Origin: Elysia chlorotica
Lineage: Eukaryota > Mollusca > Gastropoda > Plakobranchidae
DNA length: 64,000 bases
Direction: 5' to 3'
NCBI GenBank assembly: GCA_003991915.1
Contig: RQTK01000003.1
Coordinates: 8,017-72,016, forward strand
Shown here: one piece after another, positions 44,501 through 55,746 of the stretch
Layout of the letters: each line of letters opens with the position of its first letter
Position numbering within the stretch: position 1 is the stretch's first letter
Program-made: the position numbers and the translations under genes
The notes under the pieces: model-generated
Database searches by the model: none
Told to the model about the DNA's origin: nothing
The model's input: the letters and a program-made list of their open reading frames with translations, nothing else

Positions 44501-47500
44501 TAGGCCTCTCCAAAATCCCTTAAAACCGGTGTAAAAGATGACTCCTAATTTTACCATAAATGTAGATAGAGATCTTTAACAGTAATCTTATGTCAGGGAG
44601 GGGAAGGGGCTAGAGGTGAAGATAAAGGTTGATTTCTCAAAGTCCAACATCAACAGCTAGGCAATATCTTGGACAGTAACCCAGACCAGGATACCTAAGA
44701 CTTGTTCAATCACATCATACGGACATACATTCAACCAGTAGGAAAAAAGCAGCAGCGAGATCAGGGCTCAAACCCTGGACCTCCTTCATCAGAACGAACA
44801 CTCTATAACCCCAGGACCACTACAACACCTATGTAAAGGGTTTAAAAATACTCAAAGTTCCTTCAAAATGTAAAAAAAAATACCTACAACAGGAGTTTTT
44901 CTTTAAAGTTTTATGTATTCACCCTTTCTATTTTAGGTATTCCTCAAATATATATTTGGACTATTTAAAGACTCAGATACCCCATGATAAGAGGAAAAAG
45001 GTACAATAAATGACGTAAGGGTAAGATCAACCACTCAGCGCTAATCCCTATCTGCAGGAAATGCAATGTACAATTGCCTTTTTTTCAGGGAGAGTTGAAA
45101 AATGCTATTTTTCACTAATTTACTCATAGAATTAAATTTACTTCGTAGACAGATCCATACACCACCTGCCAGCTGTGTGAATTTCATTTTTGTGCCAGGA
45201 ACAGTTCTATGAATTTTTCTCCCATCTGCCAATTTCGACAAAAAAATGTACCTAGATCTTTTAACTGTCAAAGCTAAAGAAACACTCATTGAGGTGTAGA
45301 TCTAATATTTAGATCTACTTATTTTCTGATTCAATTGAGATAGGATCATTATTAGTTTCTGAACAGAATCAATCTCATAATAAGAGTCTTCAATTGTGAA
45401 AATATCAACAACTGTGTTCATATGATAACGTCTCAGAGACATGCAGATAAGCCGCATTAAAGCCCTGGTTTCAATTGAAATAAAAGATATAGAAAAGGGA
45501 GGAGTAAAACTATACAAGGGGAGTGATTTCTTCTACGTTCTTTCCTTTCTACGTTGGTTTTTGTGTGCTATAAGTTAGTATTGAATTTATTATAGAAGCT
45601 CAAAGCTGAGGCTGAGATACCTATTTTTGTAAGCAGCAAAAGTATTGGTCTGGCCAAGTATAGTCTATTTCCGTGTTGAGTGACTGAACGTCACTTTACA
45701 AGATTTATACAATCTCAATAAAGCCATAACCCTGACATTTTGTGGTTCACTGGCAACATTGCTGTGGTCTGGTCCTGACCTCAATCTTGGGAAAGGTCTC
45801 TCAGGGGATCCTGCTAGCTCAGCCAGCTACATTTTTTTAAAACACAACTACTAGGCAGCTCACAACCTGGCAACTTAAATAGGGGCTAACAAGCTAGCAT
45901 ACGAAAGGGTTTACATAACAAGTTTTTTAGAATGTTAATGAAGGCACAATCCTGACCTTTGGTGGTTGGCTCCCCGCACTGCTGCTGGTGTCTGGCTCCG
46001 ACCTCGAGCTTGAGGGAGGTCTGTCGGGGGGTCCTGGTGTAACTGGCATTGACGCTTGAGGAGGTTCTCGCCTCGACGCGGCTGACGATGGCCGGGAAGA
46101 TGCTGCAGCTCCACTGCTGCTGTTTGTACTGGGACGCCGGCTACTGTGGAGTAATATAAAAAAATGCGCTTTCTAAGATACTATTTATTACCAGTGACGT
46201 CAACAGGATCCTTATTTTTTTAAATTGAAGCTTTTCGCATAAAGCGGCATTGTGAGAATATTGAATCACAAAACAAGATCCTTTTATAGGCTTTTACTGA
46301 GCTCTGGTCTCCCAATTAAAAAAAAAAAAAAAAATGGAAAATGTGTCAATTTACAGAAAATTGGTACTACTGCTATTTATTCTTGTAAAAATCTTCATCA
46401 ACACTTTTGATATGGCCACAACAAGCTGGGTCAGTTGGTTTGGAATTTTATGGAAAATGAGGATCTTTTTTTCCCTCATTTCAACCTCAGTCAATTTCTT
46501 GTATGACAGAGAATGTAAAGTCTCTTTTACTTGTGCTAGTAATTTTATAGTTCCACTTTAAAACACCTACATTTTGATATATGATTTGTCTTCTTGTGTT
46601 AAAAATAACAAAAAAAAAACAAAACAAAAAAATCGGTGATGTGATAGCTACGCGATAGGGAGACCTAGAAGGGACCTACCAAGGACCACTCACTGCCAAT
46701 GGAAGATTGCAGATAAAAATTAAGCCTACTTCTCTAATTCTAAAAAAAAACGACCAATTTATCATAATCTAAACTTTACTTATAGAGTAATTATTACTTT
46801 CTCTTGGTATCCTCGAGGAAGAGAGCGATGTTGCGCTTGATGTACGGGTCGCGCAAGATGCGGTTCACACTGGGCCTCTTCTCAGGATCTTGGTGGAGCA
46901 TGGACTTCATCAGGACTAGCAGGTCAGCGCTGTACTGTCGCGGCATGGGGGGCATCTGGGAGGGAGGGCAAGATCATTCATGGCTTTCGTCTTATTTCTA
47001 TTCCAAAAAATATTCAATAATACATGTAAACAGTTCACATACTGTGTTACAGCACACCAATGACCATGTAACTCTGTATAAATACTTGTTTTGCAAAAAC
47101 ATCGTTTGTTGCTTAATGTCCTAGGTCAGCAGTATATAGGCTATATTGTAGATAGGCCCAAAGACTAACGGCTGATAATTTTACATGCTGCCACACAGAG
47201 ACAGTGCAGGGATACCATACAATGATTCATGTTTCAGCCAATGACATGATACTGACGTTTAGCTTTCTTTTTCTTTTTTGAATGGGCTATAGCTGTCACT
47301 CTGAATTTTTTTTTTAAAGAAAAGACTGCACTACTTAATCTGGAGAAGTCCAGTGGAATATTGAGAGATTTAGGGGGGTCTTTGTGTCGGCAGATTTAAG
47401 CAAAAGGACTCTACAATCCACATAGAAGTATGAGAACAAGCTCATTCTGTGATGTCAGCTGCTTCAGTTAAGCCATACACTCCAGCTTCAGTTTGATCAA

Positions 47501-49190
47501 CTTTAAGGTAAATTTTTTTTCCATCCCCATGCAAAATAGAAAAATTAAGACTATATTTATTATTAAAAACTATTTTATCTGTCATTCTTAGAGAAGGTAA
47601 AATATTGACAAGTAAAATAAGGAAAGTTGTGCAATTCTCTTATGAAGACTAGCTGTTTTAATAGAACACGGACACGTCTTGAAACAAAATGATAAAAAAA
47701 AAAAAAAGAACTTACCCGCCCTTTTAAAATTTTGTACACTAGTGAGTTCATATCTTTGGCATTAAAGGCATGTTTGAGGGTAGTCATTTCATACACACAG
47801 CACCCTAAGGCCCACACGTCAGACTGGATGTGGAGAGAACAAACCGGTTTTTATTATAAGCCACCCTGAAGTTCCATACCAACATTGTGACAAATAAACA
47901 AAACAAAAAACCCAACATGATGAAAAAAGGAATATCAGCATTCAATGGTTAGGATACGATGGAGAACAAACAAAATGTTCTATGTGCCTTAACTTTTTTC
48001 ATTTTTTAGTTTTGTTAAGAAATGAAGCCATTTCCCACTATGCAGATTTGAGATTTACATTATAAATTGAATTTTTCATTCAAAACAAAACCTATAAAAT
48101 TTTCAGTTTTAAACATCAAATGTAAATGATAATATCTTCACAAAACAAAGCAGAAAATTCAATATTTTCCTTACACTTTAAATATCTGATTAATTATTTG
48201 CACATTTCCTTTCCAATTTAATTCTTGTCCAGGGTGGAACACCAATATTCCAAATAAACTAAAGAGTTCGGGACTCATATAATATGGTGTTCCAATTAGG
48301 GTAGTGGCCATGTCACCTGCACTATCCAGTACCCTTATAGAGGAAAAAAAATGTCATTTGAATTTTAGCTTACATAAATTGCATGCTTTCATCAACACAA
48401 ACTTTTTTTATTTAGTCAGTCACAGGAATTGTAAATCAAATTATTTAAAGAAATACATTCTTCACAATAGCATCTGAAATGGGTACCAGCATCAAGTCAT
48501 TTCAGTTTTTGCTTTCACTAACAAGAACTATTTTTTTGTTAGTCATCAGAATTGAAAATCAAATTGTTCTAAGTATCTAAAATAAGCAACAGTACGAAAT
48601 TTTGACTCAACAGTCGCAAGTAAAAGCAGTAAAAAATTACGCCTAAACCAGATATCATTTAAACTTACTAAACACACTCTCTTTATACAAGACCCAACGC
48701 TTAGCTAAGACAGTGTTATTTTCTTTCTATGGTGGTAAAAATGTTCTTAAAAACTTCAACTGTACAATGATCAAAGAGACTACACTGTAGGCATCATATT
48801 TTAAAATAAATGGTGGTGGGAGGTGGGGGAGCATCATATTTTAAAATAAATGGGGGTGGAAGGTGGGGGAAAGTAAAACATGAATGAAGTGAAAATTAAA
48901 AAAAACTCAATTACCTTGCAATACCAAGATCACCAACTTTGATAATTTTGCTCTTTGTCAGAAAAATATTCTGTGTTTTGAGGTCCCTGTGGAGGATGTT
49001 CCGCTCATGCATATACTGAAGGAAGAAAATTGATTAAATAAAATTCATTGTGCTGACGATAAAAGCAAAAAACATACTGAGTATATATGAATGCCTATTT
49101 ATTAAAAGTACACAGAGGTGAGACCTTTACATTAAAATAATTGCTGTATAGGACCCCTCAGGGGAACCGGAACCTAGGATATTTTAACCC

Positions 49191-49247
<57 letters not shown>

Positions 49248-50567
49248 ATTGAGACTTTTATGCTTTATCAATATAAGGAAATGATTGAATTAAAATTTTT
49301 CTCATATACGCACAACGTTCAGTAAAATATGGAATATATATTCTTAGGGTTTGAAAATTTTTTAAAAAATTATAATGTAAAAAATTGGCAAAAAGAAATA
49401 AAAATCAGTAGTAAAAATGATTTTCATTCTTTAAAACCATGCAGCTGCAGTGTGCAACCAGTAAATTCGATTGATATGATAAAACATGCAATGGGCGTAC
49501 AGACATGTCTAATTCTCAAATCAAAAATCTGTCTAAACTCTCATAACATAAACTTGACTCAAAGACTAAATAAACTTCTTTATAATGTAAAGTTGATATT
49601 TTCAAAATCCAATTTTATACTTTAAAAAAATTTGTAGCTGCTGAAAATCTGCTCTTTAACGAAGACAGTAGAAAAAAAAAAATTACTAGCTATACTACTT
49701 ATGCTGACCTGCAATGCCATAGCGATCTGCACAAACCACTCGACTACTTGTCGCTCCTCCAGGGGAACCCCCTTCTGCTCTTTGAGCCGGGCATAGAGAT
49801 CCCCACCCTCACAATATTGCATAGCAATAAATAAAAACCCACTGTCTGTCTCAAACGAGTCTTTGTAAGAGACAATGTTTGGGTGTTTCAGCTTGGATAG
49901 CAACTTGGCTTCTTGTTCTGCTGACTTTCTCTCTCTTTTTGATGCTTTCCCGAGATTCATCTTCTTCAAGACATACTGGGAAAAAAAAATCAGCTACATC
50001 AGATACAGCTATAAATAAATTTGAATTGCTTTAATTTAAAACTTACTGACGCTTGAGAATAACTGTTACAGTTACAAATTATTTTGAAAAAAAAACAACT
50101 AAACAATTATTTTTAATAATCAAAACTGTTTTCCTATACAGTGAAATTATTTACCCCCCCCCCCCCATTTCCAAAACAACAACCCATCAGCATATAACCC
50201 CCCACCCTAAAATTATAAATATATAATTATAACTAACTTTAAAGTATCAGAAGGTCTTCTAAAGATCAATAATTGTCATTCAATTTCTAATTTCATCTCA
50301 TTCAATCATGTCGCAAATATTTCTGGTTATGCCATCATGCCCATCCCAAAAATGTTCATAGTTACAACTCAGCTAGATTGAGTGGACAGATAGATCAATA
50401 CATGATACATTTACAGTGTCTCACAAATTGTTTACAATCTCTGTAAAGGTTGTAGGAAACCAAAGCAATCTCACCTGTTTTTTGTCCTTTCGGTGCTTGG
50501 CTAGCCATACTTCTCCGTAGCTGCCTTTTCCGATAACTTTGATGCGTTCAAATTCTGTATCTACCAT
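35517..50567 (-). CDS. NEK4: NIMA-related serine/threonine kinase, NEK4-like
   Basis: Seventeen coding exons in reverse: 50475-50567, 49709-49975, 48915-49015, 48177-48333, 47716-47823, 46798-46955, 45957-46143, 43781-43945, 43120-43296, 40654-40842, 39673-39714, 38781-39013, 38014-38255, 36999-37056, 36615-36662, 36224-36305, 35517-35615. Every junction keeps phase, giving 801 residues; human NEK4 is of similar length. An N-terminal kinase domain (about 1-290) is followed by a Ser/Pro/Lys-rich tail and a conserved helical C-terminus. NEK4 phosphorylates Ser/Thr and is linked to ciliary stability and the DNA-damage response in vertebrates. The start is the first Met, seven residues before the [10 protein letters not shown] strand, as expected. 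No other NEK fits the kinase domain as well by eye. The 48177-48333 exon border is the least certain. Confidence 0.93.
37475..37625 (+). repeat. SINE head fragment
   Basis: AGCGCAGGCATTAGAGCATC, GGAGGTCTATGGTTAG and CCCTACAGGTTGGGTCACTG match head and body of the family; the tail is missing. Confidence 0.7.
37708..37999 (+). repeat. Full-length SINE next to a NEK4 exon
   Basis: Head ACTGGCTAAGTGGCAGACGG with CGATTCAAAACC at the B-box position, body CTACTGGTTGGATTGGAGTC, tail AAGCAACCAACTCAACTCAA. It ends 14 bp from the splice donor side of the exon at 38014-38255. Confidence 0.85.
40531..40658. repeat. Tandem copy of an exon end and donor
   Basis: ATGGATTCAATCAGTTAATT plus TCAGCCTACCCG occurs at 40531 and 40625 (offset 94 bp). 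The second copy contains the donor of exon 40654-40842 (minus-strand GTAGGC). The first is a duplicated donor followed by only three bases of exon-like sequence. Confidence 0.85.
40858..41030 (-). repeat. SINE next to NEK4 exon, minus strand
   Basis: In reverse: the tail GTTGAACTTAATGTCAGACA, TATATGTGCTGTCACACACG, GGTCACATTATACTGACACT and AACCAGTTGGG. It starts within about 16 bp of the exon acceptor at 40843. Confidence 0.85.
41706..41955. mobile_element. hAT-like MITE with 8-bp target duplication
   Basis: The body at 41714-41947 (234 bp) is flanked by CAAATGTG (41706-41713 and 41948-41955). Inverted ends GGCAACCAGGGTGAA / TTCACCCTGGTTGCC are perfect for 15 bp and continue imperfectly for about 28 bp (GGCACAGGTC against GACTTGTGC). 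Non-coding. The 8-bp duplication points to the hAT superfamily. Confidence 0.9.
42603..42645. other. Intron sequence of NEK4-like gene, poly-T run
   Basis: The long intron 40843-43119 holds the SINE and MITE listed separately. The rest is AT-rich with homopolymer runs such as the T-run near 42625. Confidence 0.5.
44020..44172 (-). repeat. SINE copy, minus strand
   Basis: TTAACGTCCAACGCCATCAT, ACATGCTGTCACACAGAGGC and GGGTCACATTATACAAATGC. Confidence 0.8.
44630..44830 (-). repeat. SINE with tRNA-like head, minus strand
   Basis: Tail complement AAAGTCCAACATCAACAGCT, body ATTCAACCAGTAGG, and head complement GGGCTCAAACCCTGGACCTC (B-box GGTTTGAGCCC) through CTATAACCCCAGGACCAC. Confidence 0.8.
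45731..45830 (-). pseudogene. Tandem copy of NEK4 exon 7 (decayed or cryptic)
   Basis: CTGACATTTTGTGGTTCACT, TGGTCTGGTCCTGACCTCAA and AGGTCTCTCAGGGGATCCTG align with the 3' half of the exon at 45957-46143, offset about 224 bp and including the position of the donor (GTCAGG). Read on the minus strand it stays open: [20 protein letters not shown], against [20 protein letters not shown] in the real exon. No clear acceptor precedes it; CTAGCAG is the only candidate. Most likely a relic, but a rarely used alternative exon cannot be excluded. Confidence 0.75.
47108..47265 (-). repeat. SINE copy, minus strand
   Basis: TGTTGCTTAATGTCCTAGGT, GTATATAGGCTATATTGTAG, ACATGCTGCCACACAGAGAC and ATGATACTGACG. 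Confidence 0.88.
48783..48870. repeat. Direct repeat, two copies of about 40 bp
   Basis: GCATCATATTTTAAAATAAA followed by TGGTGGTGGGAGGTGGGGGA / TGGGGGTGGAAGGTGGGGGA, in an intron of the NEK4-like gene. Confidence 0.9.
49192..49244. repeat. (GA)n microsatellite
   Basis: About 26 GA units in the intron between exons 2 and 3 of the NEK4-like gene. Confidence 0.97.
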
Positions 50568-52400
50568 GTTTCCAGTTGATGCACAGCAAGAACAAGCTTG
50601 TGATCATTGATTGGATCTATGTGGGTGTCATCAGGATAAGTTTAACTATGAGTAAAAAAAAAAGAAACATTTAGATTAATAAGTAGCCTTATTAAAAGCT
50701 GATTTAAAGAAAATGAAAACATGTATTTAGTTTGCATCCTAACAATAAACATAAATTAATAACATTTTAAAACAGTGTTCAGGTTTTTTTCAATCAGTCT
50801 CGGCATGAACTTTTATTTTTTCACCATTGTTGAGACTGTTTAGTTTGCAATGGTTTGGTTCTATATATGGTTCTATATTTTTCTAGCAAAATCTTTGATA
50901 AAAGATCCCAAAGCTAAAAATATAAGAAAAAACGAATCATTGATCTCTAGATATTTTTCTAAAAAGTCTTTGTTCTTCTAGTCTGAACTCTCAAATGTGT
51001 TACTTAAAGATTTAAATCTGATCACATATAAATGATTTGTTAGGTAAGCCTATGTTACATAAATCTACATATATTAGATTTACGAGCACACCTTATGAAA
51101 CGTCAATTTTCAATTAAAAAAATATTCTAGTAATAGTATGATCTGAATATCTTGATCTACTAAACATGAAGCTTACTTCACTTTAATCCTCACATTATAG
51201 TTCAGATTCAGCATGTAGGTCATACTAAGTCATAGGATTGATGATTTCCCATTGTTTCAGAATCTAAATTTAAATGCCCACAGGCCTTCAAATCTAGATC
51301 TATATGGATCATCTAAATTCTCCAGTTTGTTCTCAGACTAGTCTGAATCAAACAACATATGCTGGAAACAATCCACGATTCTAGAGTCAATGTCTTTTGT
51401 CTTTTCTTAGCAATTCAATGGAACAATGCAAATTCAAACAGATCTAGATTATGTCATTCAATCGCTTAAAATATTTTGACCCCAAATCGATCCACAGAAT
51501 GATTTCGATGAGGAATTATTTTTCAATTCAAGGTCCCAGAATAAAGTTTTATCTATAAACAGTCTCGATCTATCCATTACTTATTAGATTATAGTTCTAA
51601 AACATGGGGCTAAGAGGAGAAGAATGTCCGATTAGATATAGGTCTATTCATTGAGTCCTTCTTTAATCTATTATTAACTTTTGTAAGTAGTGAAAGTGCG
51701 CATTGTTCTAAAAATCCCACAAAGACATAAGTAGCTTTGGTCGAACCAAAACATTTCACTATGCTGAAAGGAAGTGTACACAAAACTTGAACTGTGGGTA
51801 GGTAGTGGTAACATACTTTCTTTTACAAAAGAGTATTGAAATAAGAACAAAAATGTCCTTAACCTAAAACAAAAGAGTTCTTAATGTTACAAGGAGAGAT
51901 TTTTTTCATTATCTCACAGGACAGACCGATGTGTTTAGAGAATGTAAAGTGATGTACATGTAGATACATTTTCTTCTTCTTTCTTCCCAGATAAAACTTC
52001 AGGGTTAAAGACTTCTCAGCTTTTTACAAGGTCTTTAGAGTTCGTTAAGAGACTGGCAATTACAAGGTATCTTGTTCTTATGCCTCAACACTGATGGAGT
52101 AAAATCTAGGCCTACTCTTGGTGGAGTTAGGTGAATGTTTAGGGCTTTCTGTCGTTTTGTTTCATGCGATCAAGGGGCGAGATGATGAAAATTACCGCTT
52201 TTTTGGTTTGTTGTTGTTGTTGTTTTCCTCTTTTCTCTGTAATCGCTCTAGTTCAGATGAGTTTACGTTGGTTGCTCTCAAATTGTGCATATTAAGTTAT
52301 GTACGCTTAGCATAATGACCATTGTCTGAAAATTTTAAGCACTACGACACATAGGCAGAGTGTGTGTGTATTGGGGGGGGGGGGGTTAAAAAGATCGAAT
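50568..52400 (-). promoter_or_regulatory. Upstream region of the NEK4-like gene
   Basis: The sequence before the start codon (50567) is AT-rich with no CpG cluster. A 5' UTR exon and the transcription start cannot be fixed. Nothing else recognisable is seen apart from short frames without homology. Confidence 0.35.
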
Positions 52401-52404
52401 AGCA

Positions 52405-52510
52405 TAACCTAGGATTAACGCCCGAAAATTTATACTACGCAATACGGACTCACAAAGACAGTGCGGGGATACCACGACTCCTGGCTTAGCCAGTCTCATT
52501 ATGTTACGTG
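52405..52510 (-). repeat. SINE fragment, minus strand
   Basis: GGATTAACGCCCGAAAATTT, GACAGTGCGGGGATACCACG and CTTAGCCAGTCTCATTATG. Confidence 0.7.
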
Positions 52511-52666
52511 CTATTGACAAGGACAGCGACGGGATGTAAGCTACCGTGAATTTGGGTAAAATGCACAAACATTGATCATGTAGCTTTTGCACGGGTTTAG
52601 TTACATATTTTTGAAGACGATGTTCATTTGAGAAGTGGATTGTTTTGGTAGCTCTTAATTATGCAT

Positions 52667-52815
52667 ATTGAGGGCCGTAAGTACAAAGCCACGTTAGTTT
52701 ACTACTAGTCGTAAGCCTTCATATTTTTGTTTTTTTTACGACGATTCTTAAGCTTCCGTGATGTTATACCTACAGTCGAGATATGTGATAGGGCCGTAAG
52801 TATTCGTCAGTGCCA
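52667..52815. mobile_element. Diverged palindromic GTCGTAAG element
   Basis: GGGCCGTAAGTACAAAGCCA, TAGTCGTAAGCC, TTTACGACGATTCTTAAGC and a second GGGCCGTAAGTATTCG. It shares its core with the better preserved element at 62430-62566. Confidence 0.6.
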
Positions 52816-52956
52816 CAACATTCATAGAATGGTGATAAAACTGATATGAGGATGAGAAACATGGCATAGGAACACAATCTATCTTAGTGTGGCAGGATTT
52901 CACACAGAGGACCGCAGCTGTTTATAGTTCGTAAGAACAGTTCTGGTAGACTGTAG

Positions 52957-52963
52957 GAGAGAG

Positions 52964-53015
<52 letters not shown>
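52957..53015. repeat. (GA)n microsatellite
   Basis: Long uninterrupted GA run. Confidence 0.97.
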
Positions 53016-53018
<3 letters not shown>

Positions 53019-53329
53019 TGATACACGAATGCTCAAAGGCCCTGTGACTTTGTCTGCCACAATCTTGATCAGTGCACAAAACGTACAACTAAATATAGAC
53101 TAAAAGTATGTTGCGTCCTGCCCCTCTTCGAACCGATCATTTGTCAATCCATGCCCATTTTAGCTACCATCTGTCAAATCTTTGTAAACGGTTCCTTGTC
53201 TGAGGGACTGATCAAACCAAAACGCATTATGTTAAAATAACCTTTTTTTTTTAATCGTTGGTTTAGATTTATGACTGCTTTACCATTTATTCAAAACTAC
53301 CAAATTGTGGAAAGGGAAGTGTTTAAAAT

Positions 53330-53720
53330 CTACAAGGGCAATTCTGTGGTATTTTCCACTGCAATATACAATTGTGAAACATGGACACTAAATCAAACAG
53401 GCCACTGCTCTTGAAATGACGTTTTACAACAAAATCCTCAGAATTGTATGGAGAGATAAATCAACTGATTATGCATATGAGATTGTAGCAACACTTAGTA
53501 TTAAATCAACAAAGTTTTTTCAAATTGTAAGAAGGCTAAAACTTAACTTTTTTGGCCGCACTCTAGAAGCACATTCTAGCGTTTAAATTAGAGAGGTCAT
53601 TTAGAGATCATTTAGAGGATGGAGAGAGGACAAACAAGACTGCCTTGAAACAACATGGAAGGCAGAAAGACTGCCGACGGCCTAAGGATTATACACTTGG
53701 GGAAGGTTCAGGAAGCAACA
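53330..53720 (+). pseudogene. Relic 3' end of a LINE reverse-transcriptase gene
   Basis: Conceptual translation gives FSTAIYNCETWTLNQ. After a frameshift near 53400 it continues ALEMTFYNKILRIVWRDKST, SIKSTKFFQIVRRLKLNFFG and RTLEAHSS. The order YxCETWTL ... LRIxWRD ... RRLKLNFFGR is the characteristic post-RT segment of non-LTR retrotransposons. A basic stretch follows. Frameshift, stops and absence of the RT core show it is dead. It lies outside the flanking genes' exons. Confidence 0.8.
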
Positions 53721-53769
53721 TTTCACAATGAGATAAGCTCACCAGAACAACAATAAGAAAAGGCTAATT

Positions 53770-55218
53770 CCTAAAAATGTTTCAAGAACTTTATTTTATT
53801 TTTTAATTGTGCAAAAAACGTACATTACAAAATAAAAAAAAAAAAAATTCATAAACCAAAAAAAACAACAACCAATTTTTTTAACGCCATGTTCATAAGG
53901 TAATTGTTGCTACAAGAAAGAAATGCCAAAGTTAACTAAAACTGTAGGCCTACTAATAAACAGAAAAAAAAAATCTACACCTGTGTAAACAATGCTGTCA
54001 ATCAGAGATCATTACACGCAGTAATGTTTCATATATTAAGCAATAAATCCACAATTGTTCCAAAAATATAAATCAAGTTATAACTAAAGCTTAAAAAGAT
54101 AAAAAAATAAACAAACACCCTTAATAAACCATGATAGCATCTTATACTAAAAAAAATGTATACACCCTAATTATCAATATCAGTGCTGATAACATTACAA
54201 AACATATTGGTTCCGTAATGATAAAATGAAAAGTATAAAGATTAAAAAAAATACACCACAATAAGCATACTAAACATATGTTACAAAATAGATAAAAAAA
54301 ATATTTAAAAAAAGCCTCTCTCCGAATTAAATAGTACGTTCTTTTTGTGTGTTATAATGTGTTTAATGGTTATTGTACTAACGAAAGAACCAAATATGTT
54401 TTACGTACGTCTTTAAACAACAAAAAAATAAATTTATATAATTCAACAAGAATCTCACAGAACTAATTGAAAAGTTATTACCTGTGATTCTTGTTTTTTA
54501 CTTTAATGAGAAATTCCATATGAATTTATATGATCTTCCTTCAACCGTAATAATTGTATATTTTATCTTTCACTCTTATTTGCCAGTCGTATGCACTTAA
54601 TTCTTATTGGTCAAATCGGATATTTGGCAGATACATACATTTTTAGAGGATCAATACATAGAATTAAAAAAAGGCAGATTTTAAGTACTTCAAATAAGCT
54701 TAAAGAAAACACTGCCTGGTGACATTTTTATTCTGACTTTCTATTAGAGTTAATGAGAAAAAAAAATCATTGAAAAATGTTTCATCCGATGACTCAGACC
54801 AATGCATGCTATGCCTATTTTGGAAAACAATGATTGTAGTTTGAAATGAAATTGAAGTGGCTTCAAAAGCATTTAAACAATAGCAGCTAAACTACCAAGT
54901 TTCAAAATCATTTTTCTACAAAAAATAAAAAAACGAAACTTCCACCTTTTTTAATGAGTGTCAAACATAAAATTTATGTACTGATAAAACTACGTAAATC
55001 TACTCTAAAATTGATATTACTTGAAAACTTAAAAAAAAAAAAGCTTTTCGGGTTGAAAACTTGGAGCAAAGAGCGCCTATTAGCAGTACACAACATTAAT
55101 TCCTTTATAATCTCAGGAAAAAAAGTCAAGATTTTAAGGCACACATCAATAGGAATCAATTAGTAACCAAAACTTTCTGAACAGACTAGGATGGTGGTAG
55201 TGGTATCAACCAGGTATC
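53770..55218 (-). other. 3' UTR of the gelsolin-like gene
   Basis: AT-rich, non-coding, downstream of the stop at 55219-55221. Minus-strand polyadenylation signals (TTTATT on the given strand) lie at 53790-53795, giving a UTR of about 1.4 kb. The start beside the LINE relic is an estimate. Confidence 0.5.
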
Positions 55219-55711
55219 TTAGGCAGCAATGGCTGTTCTGAACTCATTATTCTCACGACCCTCAGACAGGCAGGTGACGGATACCAAGGGATGGTCGGTT
55301 TTCATCAAGTACTCCTGAGGAGTTTAAAAAACAACAAAAGTGCATTAAGGGAAGAGACAGAATTTGTATTAAAATCAGTGTGAGGGATTAAGAATAAGGC
55401 CATGGAAAAGGGAGACGAAATGAATAATCATAACACACATGCAAAAATCCCCACAACAACAAAAACAACTCGATCCTCTATTTCTTCTTAATTTTATGTG
55501 CCAGATCTCTTGGAGACATAATCTCCAATTCTTTCAGTAATAGGCTGTATTGCCTTGTCGATAACATTGGCATCTTTTTAAAAATCTTTTAAAATAATAA
55601 CAAACACAACAACAACAACAACAACNNNNNNNNNNNNNNNNNNNNNNNNNNNNNNNNNNNNNNNNNNNNNNNNNNNNNNNNNNNNNNNNNNNNNNNNNNN
55701 NNNNNNNNNNN

Positions 55712-55746
<35 letters not shown>

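Larger units (their letters stand above)
35517..46143 (-). other. NEK4: NEK4-like regulatory tail exons
   Basis: Residues about 295-801. The first part (exons 45957-46143 to 38781-39013) is low-complexity: Ser/Pro/Arg-rich, a basic [16 protein letters not shown] patch (nuclear-localisation-like), and a Ser run ([20 protein letters not shown]). From exon 38014-38255 the sequence turns acidic and helical ([24 protein letters not shown]). The last four exons ([60 protein letters not shown]) match the conserved C-terminal helical region of NEK4. The stop is TGA at 35517-35519. Confidence 0.85.
46798..50567 (-). other. NEK4: NEK4-like kinase domain exons
   Basis: Motifs in order: glycine loop GKGSYGEV (13-20); ATP-binding Lys in YVLKKMN (Lys35); [20 protein letters not shown] helix C with its Glu; HRDLKTQN (129-136, catalytic Asp131); KVGDLG (Asp149), the DLG form usual in NEKs; [15 protein letters not shown] (activation segment and P+1 loop, 165-179); [20 protein letters not shown] (207 on); the LPPMP-like [12 protein letters not shown]; and [20 protein letters not shown] closing the domain. 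All catalytic residues are present, so the kinase is predicted active. The peptide between ELFS and SDVW differs from the NEK norm (see findings). Confidence 0.93.
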
